From the NCBI RefSeq assembly GCF_021155765.1, contig NC_060108.1:14409025-14473024 (forward strand): a stretch of 64,000 nt of DNA, in the 5' to 3' direction. Origin of the DNA: Diprion similis. Its lineage: Eukaryota > Arthropoda > Insecta > Hymenoptera > Diprionidae. Under the pieces are notes generated by a model. It saw only the letters and a program-made list of their open reading frames with translations, was not told where the DNA came from and did not search any database. Below are positions 13,856 to 26,600 of the stretch, one piece after another (positions within the stretch are counted from its first letter, which is position 1; each line of letters opens with the position of its first letter). A program made the position numbers and the translations under genes.

Positions 13856-15170
13856 AGCTACTGCAAAGTTGGGTCGTTCGTCAGTAAGTAATGGGTGAGA
13901 AAACGCAAATTAATAATTATTACGCGTGTCTGACATCCTCACAAGGTGTTGCTGCTATCCTACATAATACGTATGTATTATATTTCTACAAAAAATCAAA
14001 ACCCAAATCGAATCACGCAGTTTTTCCAGTGTTTGCCGATCAAATTATTTAATACTCTTTCAGTGAATGAATGACCTAACATGTTCAGTGAACATATAAT
14101 ATCGTGTGCCATTGAACATCAACAAGTTTTTCCAATTTTTTTTTCATTGAATCCTACGAATTATTTTTTTCCTTCTTTCAATTTGATACAGTACATGGAA
14201 ATTATTCTACAGCAGGCCACCGCTCTTGTTTATTACTTTCATTAGACTCGGTAATATGTATCTTCATGGAGGTATTTTTGGCTGACACTACGTGAAGAAA
14301 TTACGTCTGGCATGTAAATATCTCTGATATCAGTCTACGTTTGAGACTGATAATTTGGTACATTCCAGCTAACACACTCTAGTTGCAATGTCGTCATAAA
14401 AACAAATGGTTCGGATTCGCGTATAATACTTACACCAATTAATTGTTGAATACTAAGAAGTCAATGTGGGATAGAGCTCCAATGCAACATCTTGGAAGTA
14501 TATTCATATGAAGACATACCATGTAAATTAGTTTTAGGTGCAATTGTTGATCTTCGGTGGACATAAAATTAATTAAAATGGTAATTACACCTATTTAAGT
14601 AATATTTCAAACTACTTAAACGAGCTGCGGAATTGAATATCATTAACAACGATACTTGATAGTGGAGAATAGGAGTTAAAAAAAATATGATAGGAAAGAA
14701 TCAAATGGGGAAGAGACAACGTGGAGTCCAAGAGAAAGTTGGGAGGCATGGAAACTAAAAATCTGCCTAGCCTGCGAACTGTGTATAAAAACTGGGATTC
14801 ACAGATAATTCTTTCATTGTCAAGGTGAAAACTGAAAACATAATAATATAGTGACATTTATAGAAAGCAGTTGCGTATTTACAAATCGTGAAAGATTCAG
14901 ATGTTATGCCACTCTTTACCTCTAAACGATCCGGGTGGACTTATTTACGCCTGTACACGATGAAGATTTTGCACATATCCAAGTACCGCGTTGCGTTTAG
15001 CACATAACTTGACTCTCTGTATAGGGTTAGCGGTTTTACATCATTGACCGTTTCATGGCGGTGGACGTCATGATCTGGTTAGACTCATAATAATTAATAA
15101 TATTATCTGTGCAATAACTATGTATAACGTATGCTGTTAATTCGCAACAGTTCCCGATATTTTCATGGCA

Positions 15171-15201
15171 TTTATATATATATATATATATATGTATATA
15201 T
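15171..15201. repeat. (TA)n microsatellite
   Basis: About 30 bp of TA dinucleotide repeat with one G interruption, in gene-free DNA. Confidence 0.9.
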
Positions 15202-16626
15202 CTACCTAGAATTCCGATTTTTTGTCTACGGTATTTTTACCCGAGGCAGAGACACGCAGCAATTGTCTCAAATCATTTATCAATCCATTTGATTATACAT
15301 ATATATCCTGTATACATACATGTATGCAGATGCTTACTATTTAATTCGAGTCAAGAGCGAGATCTGTGTACCAAACAAGGAATCGTGGAGACGAGAGACG
15401 AAAGCTCTGATAAAACCAATTCAAGCTTTACAACAATACAACTACACTTTGTATTTACTGGTTCAAAGTTCTTAAATTGCTACCACTGCAGTATTCAATT
15501 TCAATTCCTTAATACATAGTGGGAGATTTTTGCTCTCTTTACCGTCCTCATTACATGACCTCCTATATTTTTTTCTATACAACATTATTCTACAATAATC
15601 CGTGGGTTTTAGCGTTGTGTTATCTAAGATTGATACCCCGCGGAGCGTGAGTATTTCTGAAAAATTTTCTTCCATAAGTTTCCGCTAAGGCCCAATGTCA
15701 TATCGCGATTCCGTACAAGCGGACAGATATAGGTATTCACAACGGCTATGTTATGTATTATCCATATTGATTTTTTATGATTTACACAAAAACCGACCTG
15801 TATAATGATATGGCAACAACATTCTGCGGTAATGCTGTGTGTAGTGTAGATGATTTAGCCTCATTATATAACCGTTGTAAATTTAGTTTCAAAGTGTTTA
15901 TTAATAAGTTCAAATATGTTCAAATTTACATCGTAGGTAGATATTACACTATATGGAAAATTGCGTTCGTTTACTTTCGTTTACATTTACTTTTGTTTTT
16001 GTTTGCTTGTCTGTTTTTTGTATTCGTATTTTTACTTTTTTAAATTAATGAATTTTTCTAATTAATAACATTTCCGCTCTTCACCCATTCTCTTTTTATC
16101 TCGTTGTTAATATTACTTTCGCTCCTTGTTTCCGTTTCTCGTCATCTGCCTTTCCCTTTTTTCCTTCGCATTCTCTTTCTGTTTTTCTTCCACTTGCCGT
16201 TTAATCGTTCTATCATGTCTTCGTATTCTTGATGGTTAGAAATGGGATCCAACAATATTAACCGCACTATACATTTATACAAACTTGTCAATCTCTTGAC
16301 CACGATACATCCCTCATTTTTAACTACCAATGTATTGTAATTATTATCGGTATAGCTGATTACTGAAATCGGTCGTATTGTGGACTTGCCCCGGCTCGAT
16401 ATACGACGCTTTCCATGCACGTATCAAAATGTCCGCGTAAAATGTAACTTGGTATAAACAACATCAACCAACACTCCATTCAGAAGAGCAAACTTTTAGG
16501 GTTTGCTTCAACTATACGTAAGAATGAAGTAATTCTATTTATTCGGCACTGTGCAATTGGTGCACGATTAATGCAATGTCGAAGCGTTCGTAAATGGATG
16601 GATCCACCGCCGTCACTGATGGTCCA

Positions 16627-17654
16627 TTATGGATCCTGGTTTGAGCCTTGGGGAGGGTCACCGTTCTGGGGGACTGGTGACGCCGACCTCACATTCGATA
16701 CAGTACTTTGAAGTGAATGAGTTGGTGATGAAGATTCTGGTTCTGGATGGAGTTGCTGAGGGTCATGCTGTGGTTGTTGCTGCATCTGTTGCTGCTGCTG
16801 CAGTAGTTGTTGTTGCTGGTCTTGTTGTGGTGGTTGTTGTTGCTGCTGCTGTTGTGGTTGTTGTTGTTGCGGTGGCTGCTGTTGTCGCTGTTGTCGCTGC
16901 AGAACACATTGCCTCAACGCATCATCCAGATCACGTTCAGTTTCATGTTCGTAGTGACGGCTACTACACACACACACACAACACACATAAAAATATGAAA
17001 TTATAGTTCAAAACATTTGAAAAACGAATAAAGTATTCAACTGTAATTATGAAACACGTATCATATAGTGCTATGTGTATTGGTATGTGTTTATATTGGT
17101 TTCTAGTTGAATGCAATTAGTAAGGCAGCAATGCAATAGCTGTACATGAAAAATTAAGTTAAAATTGTGCTGAAATCGAAGAATTGAGTCATATAAGGAT
17201 AAAGTCACATTTCGTTCAGAGAACGTATATGTATGTGTTTACTTTTGCAGTAAACTTGTCCATTTTTTAGCTCTACTAGCCCCATCATTAGTCTCTATAA
17301 AAATGCCTGCAGTACACATAAGTAACTCCACATTGAACAAGTAGTTTGCACCAAATGTAAAGTGCTTCATAGGTGTCCCACTACAGGTTGCTGTTCAAAA
17401 AATGTTTAATAAACACATACGTCTCCTGAATACATCTTGAGACGCGAGTTTTGGTACGATAGATGATATAATGGGGTTGCAAAAAGCGAGTATTCCCAGT
17501 TACTTGCTCATAGATGTATTGCGAAGTACTTTAAAAGTCGACTCACGTCCAATAAAATTTTTTTACATGCCTCCTTCTAACGGCATTTCTTGGAGTTTGC
17601 AAGTCATGCGATAGTTGTGCCAGGCGTGATAGCTGCACGTACTGCTGTTGCTGC

Positions 17655-17686
<32 letters not shown>

Positions 17687-20600
17687 TTGCTGCTGCTGTG
17701 CATATCTTTCTGCATCATCGGTGGCTTCTTCACTGGCATCTTCAACCTCTTGTCCGTCATCAGGGCACAATTCGTATGCTTGCTCAAGTGTCTTCTTAGC
17801 GCTATTGCTACGCTCCAAAAAGTAACCATTCGTCGATTCATTGGACTGTGCAGGTGGTGACCAATTATTATAGGCATACTGCGCATTTGATGTATATGGT
17901 CTCTGCGAAATTACACAAGATAAAACGAGAAAAAATTAATTATAGTGAGCAACTTATTTCATAAGACCCACAAATAAGCCAGTAGGCAGAAAATGATATT
18001 GTGTCTAGTAGCGTTTTCAACTGGATTTTGCAGATTCAACCAGTAGCAAGGCTGAGTTGTAGTCAGTTACCGCATCTTTTTTCACACACAAATTGAAGCT
18101 CTCAATATGAGCCTTTGAGTTCATCAGTTATGTACGTAAAGCATGACATGTGTCTCTCATGGATGCATAACCACCATTACCATGAATACAACTGAATGAA
18201 CTCACACAACATCATCATAGATTATTACCTGGAATTCCTTACTTCTAGTAATCAGATAAAAAATAGAAATGTAATTATTTGATCTCTCAAAACCTTGTCA
18301 AGTTCTTCTTGTAACCATCTGATAGCAAGCGTCCACTTTCGTTTCAATTCTGGATGGAGGTGTAAGAGCTGATGTGCTGGTGCGCATTTACTGAACAACT
18401 GAACCATACATTTAATGCATTGATAAGCTCGTTTTTGATAGTGATTCTTGCTACGTTGTATGGTCTCGAAAAGGCCCTCTCTCTCTTCAGGTACTCCTGT
18501 AAGAAGTAATCTTTTACATACAAATAGTTTTGTGAAGGTCGCATAAAAAAGTGCAAATGTTCACATGCATCATTGGTAGATCCTTATACCCAACCATGCT
18601 CTACATAGTTTTGTAGCTTGTTATTGTGCCAGAAACAGTTTAGGGTGCCCTGGTATAATTCTGGTCTTGAGTATAAATAATAATTTTTGTGAGTAACTTT
18701 AATTCTATACATGGATGAATACCGTCATTACCTTTCAAAGCATTGTGAACACGATGAGTCTGCCACGAGTCTTCAATAAGTAACATGGCTAGCAGAAGAT
18801 CTGTGTGATGCCTCAACTCGTGAGTGTAGGCAAAGCCAATTTGCCATAACAATTCGCTGAGTACAGTCCTAGAAAGGTGTGGATTCTCCCAGCAACAGTA
18901 CTGCAGAAGTTTTACTGTGTCTTCAGTAACATTTGCATCCTCAATAAGTTTCTTCATGTAACTGTAAAGATGATTGTTATCATAACACACCAAATATTTA
19001 AGTTGATATTTGCATCAAATCGGATAGTATTTTAGCGTACAGAAAGAAAAACGTTCATCCCGCATTTCTTTAAACTTGTCAATTTGAAACAATTACTAAT
19101 AATTATTAATTTTTCATTGAATAATAATAATTTCGATTCATTATTATCCCAGACAATGCTTCATTACCTTGTTCTGACGAAGAGTATCTCAGCCGCCTGC
19201 GGCTGTATTGGCATAAGGTAGTCCGGCTGGCACGATGGCTCACCATATGGATTTGGCAATGGAGCTGCAGTATAACTCGACTGCGTCCTAGACGATACAT
19301 CACAGCATCGCAGTAACATACTTACAACTTGATGCAGCTTTGTCAGTTCGGGATACTGATATTTTATTGTAGGTCCAGGTCCCTCATCTATTGCCACCAA
19401 CATGAACGTTACTGGCACATTTAGCTAAAATACAGCAATAGCAGATGCATAATTAGGATGATTACAAAATATAAGAGTACATTCATAGTTCAATCACGAT
19501 TCAAATCGATTGTAAGTCAATTTTTTTCATAAAACGGATAGTATTCTCTAATTCAGTCAGGTATAAGATTTCCATTCCTAGGATATGATTACCTTGAGCA
19601 GCTGTGCTTTTTCCGCAAGACCGAGGCTTGCATACATATGAAATAGAGAGAAATAATGGGGTAGATAACGACCATGATCAGAGACCTCTCGATGAAGTAG
19701 TGATAAAACTGCATGTAAGAGGTGGTCACTGAGAGTTGCCGTAGGATCCAACAATATCGCTGCAAATAAAATAGTACGTAAATTGATGAGACATCCTATT
19801 CATAAAGTTAAACAAAAGATTCAGGAATAAAAGCTTACTTGGAGCATTAAGACTAGGTGGCACGCAGGGACCGTCCTGCAGTGAGAAATGAGCGAGAAAT
19901 ACCAATATCTTCAAGAAAGCTGTTCGTACCTCAGTACTGGGGCAGCTTAGTAGATATTCACAGAATCTATAACTCATTTAAACGAAGATATTATTCAAAG
20001 CTATTGATACATAGATCTATGACTCGTATAATGGCATGAGTGTCTACATTGAAACATCAAATACAATATAATCAAAATCCCCATAAAGACGATTAAAACC
20101 ACACGTTGCCAAAGAAGCAGGACCCCAGAAGCAAAAATAAAAGAACAGGGACAATATTGATTTAGAAAATAGCTTTTGCATAGTAGTGGTAGAAAAAAAC
20201 TTTTTTAAACCTGTGGGGGTGGTTGAAGAGGACGTTGTGGGCGAACCATGAACGAACTGCCTTACTACCACGCAGATGATGACAGAGAATGTCATACCAA
20301 TCCGTAGCAGCTCCTCTAAGAGTTTTCTTCGTGTGAAAACCGGTATAAAACAAAAATCGTGACGCTAACTGCACAGATAGCATCGCAAGTTCCTCTGATT
20401 CAGGGCTCTGTAAAAAGCAAAACATTCATCTAATTTGACAAGCATGGATGATACGCAGTATATCTGTAATACACATGCACAGTACTCATTGAACATTACC
20501 GCATGGCAGTCACATAGCAGTAGTAAAAACTTACAAGTCTGTCATCCATATTCAGCCGGTTTACTGTATGTGGATTGCAGGATACCAACTTTCTTATGAA

Positions 20601-23600
20601 TTGAAAATATTCAGCACTAAATTGATTTCGATTGTGCATAAATTTAATGTTCTGCTTCCTCACACTGTATTCAATCGCAGGTGGCATCTTCATCACACCG
20701 AGCTTGGTATCTATGGATAAAAAAATATTTGCACCATGGAAAAGGTCATTTCTCAATTTCTGTATTTGTAATAACATCTGTGTCCCTGTGGACCGGAGGT
20801 AGGTATTTGGCCGGAGGGATGAATACGGGATTATCCAAGTTTTACAATTTTTCACAAAAAATTATATAATATTACAGCAAACCACTCACAGAGGGACAAC
20901 TCGTTGACACTTTTCATCAGAGAATTTTCTTCAACATCTAATCTTGTGTAAAAAAGCATATATGCGTTCCACCATCGTTTTTGCCTTCTGTAGCTCATTC
21001 GTTTGAGCATATGGTCAAACACTTCACCCATGTAATCACCACCAAAACACTGAGTTTTCATCTCTTCTTCTTCTTCCATCTTGCACTCAGTTACTTCACC
21101 ATCATCAAATTTGTACCATTTTGCAGTCCCATCATTTTGCCTGAATTTGGAATAAAAATCATGCCCAGCATAAATTGACCAATGCAGAAAAGAAAAATAT
21201 GTTAATGATTCTTTGATGTACATAAGTATCAATAAAGCACACCTGTGTAATACGTATGAGTAGTAATGACCACCGCTTGCCTGCCCACTGTGAACGACTA
21301 TTCCACTCAACTGATACTTAGTACAAGTTCCTCTATTTGCTTCCTCAAAATCACAGTCAATTACCTCACCTTCTAACTTAGCAAGTCCCGAAACCGTATA
21401 TGGTTCCATATCTAAATCTCTTGGGAACTCAAAGTAGTCGTTAAATTTGATCGCACAAACCCTTTCGAAGTCATATTCGAATCTCTTCAATTGAATTGCC
21501 AATATTGGTGGAAGCTTTTTCACGCATAACCGTTTGACAGTTACAACCTGCAACAGCAGTGATGGTTTTATCCACTGAACTGTAATACAATTGGAAAGCT
21601 CACTGAGTTGGTAGGGTTTCAGCGAAGAGAGATAGCTCGGAGGTGAAGTGATGTCTTTTTCTACTAGCTACTGCGCATGCGTGGCACAGTCTAAAAAAAA
21701 TTGTTATGTTACTGATTTAAGTGAAGTAAACGCATGCACAAAGGTTGTATAAGCTTTTTGAAAGACTGTACCAGTGCAAGAGAGACATTACTTCACCTCC
21801 GAGCTATCTCTCTATGCTGAAAACCAGCCATATACTGAGCCATGCAGTAAGCGTTCCGGTTGTATTATAGTTCAGTGGTTTTAGCAATGGGTATAAATGA
21901 GAATCATAGTTCCGAATGGGGCATATGAGGAAGTGAAAAAACATTTAAGTAAATAGAAGGCAGCAATTACAGAATATTCATAAAAAATGTACCTTTTTGT
22001 TGCACTTGTCGCAATGATATGCGTCAGCTCCTTCAAGAAGCTCACCTTTAACATACTGTTCTAAAGAGTCGAGCAAATTGCTATGATTTCTGATATCTAC
22101 GCTAATGACACTGAACGGCTCCTCTTTTGAGTACCTTAAAAAGAATTGTCCACATTCAATAGTTAGCGAGGGAAGTAAAATACTAATGATATCAATTTAC
22201 AAGATCGACACCATACCTGTGGGGACAACCCTTGCAGATCTTCTGATCACTGTACGAACCACCTAATATTTTGCCCATTATCTGTTCGTGTCCGAGTGCT
22301 TTAAGTGCTTCGTCCAAACTCTCAACCAAACTCATAAAGAACTCGACTGCATCTTGCTGCTCCCTCAGATTGACGGGCTCACCCTGAAGTCTGAAAATGT
22401 AATGAGACTTAGAACATCCAAAATATGATATAACAACCAACAAAACTGATATAGTAATAAATAGTCACTACAGTGTACTACACTTATAAAATTTATATAT
22501 GTGTGTGTGTATGGTGTGTTTTACTTGAAATGCTTCCATAGGCCACGGGGTATATAGTACTGAAGTTTGCTGTAAGCCAGATGACCAAATATTGCTTGGA
22601 CATGTTTGAGGATGCCAACGTTATACTCTTTCCTGGATTCATCTGCACCGCATTTCTCCTCATTTGTGTCATTGTCATTTGCCTCAACAGTTTGTTCCCC
22701 CTCTGCCCTCTCTTCGCCAGAAAAATCTTCATTTATGTCTGTTGCAGCACCTTCAGCCGCCAATAGACCCACCCTTATGCTTTCTACCATGTACAGCTGT
22801 TGTAGCACTGAATTCATGTAGCATGTAGCCCCAGCGTTTTTCAAGCCTACAAACCCCTTAGTGGGCCTCGGCCCTACCGGTGGCAGGTAGTCCCATTCAA
22901 CGAGTGGGTCGTCTCTTTCCGAATAAAACATGTCTGTAAGCATAGTGACTAGAAGTTTCATGTTTGGCACACAGCCTACACAGAGACCGACGAGCAAATC
23001 CAACGCAGCACTTGTAGACAGTGGACTTGAGCACACAGGTGATGTCTGTGGTGAACAAAGTTCACCCGTTCCACAGAGTTGAAGCATCAGCCTTGAAGCC
23101 GGAAACACAAAGTCCTCCACCAACTCCTGCATTAAGGATCAGTAAATGAGAATGCGTGTGAAATACACAAGCGTGAGACATAATATGCAACAATTCAACA
23201 TTTGAGGAAGTGTCTAATGGTGAAATCGATTTGCAAAAAAGTGCGTGCCGAGTGCAGTATTCCGAGTTTTCTAGCCTTTCCATTATCTGAAAACTTTGAA
23301 ATTTGCACTCATTACACACTTTTTCTGCGAGTAGAGTTCACCCTAAAGTAATAAAAATAACGTTCTACCTTTATTAGATTAACGCCACGTTTTTCATCCG
23401 AGCCCAATTCGTACTTTTTACCTGGCGGTAAGAAAGAGAGCAATTCCTTGGCCAGGCCAAGATGACCTTCAAGAACAGCTTCTTCAGTCTGACTCTCTCC
23501 AGTCTCCCTGACTCTATCCCTTACTTTCTTTAACCAAGCAATTTCGTTATTCAGCAGGGTTTCTGCGGTAGATAGTGGACACCCTGCCACATGAGCATAG

Positions 23601-26600
23601 TTCAACAATCTGCAGAGGAGCTAAAAGTGAAACAGGGAACACGTTGTTTAAAATATACGTTACGTGATACCTGTGCAGATTCAAAATTTGCATGAACTCA
23701 ATCAATTTGACATACGGCAACATAACATTAAAAAAATGCCCATAAACTAATTGTTTCTCCTAATACCCGTCATCCCACGCGTATAGACACACATACGTGC
23801 AGAATACGAGCAGATGTACACATAGGTTACATAGAATCTAACCATTTCTCAAATGGTGAACGCCAAGTTATGATAGTTAGAACCCAACAGCCCAAGTATA
23901 CACAGCAAATATCACAATAATTACCTGAAAGTATTCTTGGCTTTGTTTTGCATATTCTACCACCGTTGTATTGAGAACACTAAAGAGGAGAGTGATGGTA
24001 AATTGGAGTTGTTGGTGACCACTGCTGCACCAGGTGGATATCAGTAAAAATTGATCAGCAGCGGCTACCCTCACTTCCCGCGATACACTCAACAGGACAA
24101 GATCTATCAAGAACGTTTGCCACATCTCATGTCTTGTGAGATTTTCGAGTGCACTGGGATTTAACACCAACGCTATTGCCAGTACTTCCAGTGCTTCCTT
24201 ACATACTGTGGACAATTGCTTAACGTTAACAAAAGATTATGATGCAGCAAGTTAGTTAATACATGGTATTTGTGTGCAACATTGATTGAAGAATAAGCAA
24301 ATGATTTGGAAGGATAACGTTTTTACCCAGTTCATCCTCAATGTCTGGTATTCTCTGCTCTTTCTGGCAGGTCTCATGCACTGCATGTAACACCTCTGTA
24401 GAGGCATTAACGTTGGTCAAATTTCCGGTAGATGAAGCCCAAGCCAACCGTACAATTGCACGTATAGTTGCAATGTCTGGTAGGTCCCAAGATAATGCTT
24501 GAACAAAAAGCTGCCGACATCTATCAGACTCAGTTCCCCCTGATAACATCTGGTCAGCCAGATGCTGAGCGAGCTTCGCTGCAACGCTTCGTAACATATG
24601 CTCTGTATTTTGATTTGGAACACTGTGCAGTGCCTGTTTCAACACAGCTATTGGCCCACGAACGCCATTATTATGATTATCATTATTTTCATGATTTTCC
24701 GGATTAGATGATTGTTGCTGCACGACTTCATCGATAACACGCACCATCACGTTTCCGACTACAGTCAGTAATAATTTGCACAATTTCAAAACAGTCAGAT
24801 ACGCGGCTCGTTTGGTTGACTCATCAGCATTTGGAAGAAATTTGTTCTTGGTGAGCATGTCTAGAATGACACTGGCTTCTCCACTTTTAATGAAATTGTA
24901 TTGAAATTCGAAAGCTCTATCCGACATTGGGTCTAGTGCAGGCATCAGAAGCGCATACAATACCTGAAAGAATTGATAATATTGATATACAAAGATACAT
25001 CCATTGGTATCACTATGCAACACATATGCCAGGAGTTTTGGTGTTATGAGATAAAATGCATACCATCATATTGTATAAGACTTGGCTAGGACTGCTAGCA
25101 AAAAATAGGCAGTCAACATTGGTGTTTTCTTCATTGCAGTGGTGACTTTGGGAGGCATCATCGTCAGAGCCTCTGTAACGGCCAAAAAACCATTGAAGAC
25201 GAGCTACTGTTAATGTGTCAGGCGGTACCAGTGCCAAAATATTACGGGCACCATCACGAAGCTGGGGATATTGCAGGCTACATCCAAGGTCAGAAAGTTG
25301 GAAGAAAAATGCAGCATGTTGAGGGCACTGCGAGATTACCTACACAGATAGGGGAAAAGTAATTTTATATGAAATACCTAAATATGTGTATTCACTTACA
25401 CATTTTTTCAGGACGAATACAAATACTCACCACACCAGGTAGGTTATTTTCTGCTTCCAAATTTGGCCCATCGTACGGATGATGAGGTGAACTGGTTGAG
25501 CTATCAGAACTACTTTCAGGGGAACTAGGTATGTTGCTATTGATCTGACTCAATTTAGCTGACAACAACTGTAATGACGAAAAACAGAGCTGAATTATGA
25601 TATAAGTCACATATTGGAATGTGAAGTAGAAGCATGACTAGAACAATGGCATTGCAACTGGGTTAACAGCTGATCAGTTTAGTTAAACTATATGAACGGA
25701 AAGAGACGAAAAACTTCTTATAAGTGATTCGACTTATGTTTAGGTACGTTGAGTTAATACAGAGTGACATATATGTTGAAAAATGATTTTTATAATTAAA
25801 TACGACCTGGTCACTGTAGTATATTTTGTTGCCATAAGATGGCATTCTTCGATATTTCAGATCACAATTTCTTAACGATTATTATTTTAATCAGAAATTA
25901 AATAGAAGTTTAATCGATGAATTATAACAGTGAGTATTTACCAGGCACTAGACCTTTTATGATAACAAGAAAACAAATATACTAATTTTAAAAAAACAGT
26001 CATTATATGCACACAAACCATTTTGTCTCTTAGCGGCAGTTGACAAAGTAATTTCCTGTCATCGGCTTGCTCAAGAGGTTCTCCATTAATAAACAAATCT
26101 AGTTTAACGTTGGTACCACTAGCTTTGATTCTTCGTAGCACTTGGCGCCTTAAGGAAGCAAGTGTATCTTTGGTGTGTGTAAAAATATCTATGTCATCAA
26201 CATTACGACCAGGACTAGCGAATCGAATTACCAAAGATAAATGCTTCCCACGAACTGCTCTGTAAACATATACACAATTATTCGTGTATTCTCTGTTTCT
26301 CTGTAATTTTGAAAACTTTTTGCAACACAGAATGCACAACTCGTATTGGAAACGCTTGTGATTGATGGTGGTGCAAGAAACATGCTCGTCATGTAACTTA
26401 TAAGCAGTCCGAGTCAAAATTCAAGTGCTTCACTTCAAACATTGCAAATCACTCAATTTTGATTCTGCACGCAAATATTGATCTGAATAAACACTTAGAA
26501 GGATCAGTTATAGCAATAGACGGACTGACAAGTGTGATATTAAGACTGTATAAATAGGGTTTTGAAATAACCACCGGAGTGCTTACGTTGATTCAAGCGT

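Noticed and set aside
19593-19966. Suspected frameshift between fat facets exons 26 and 27
   Set aside because: Rechecking the acceptor showed that the phases match (A/CG); the apparent break was a counting error.
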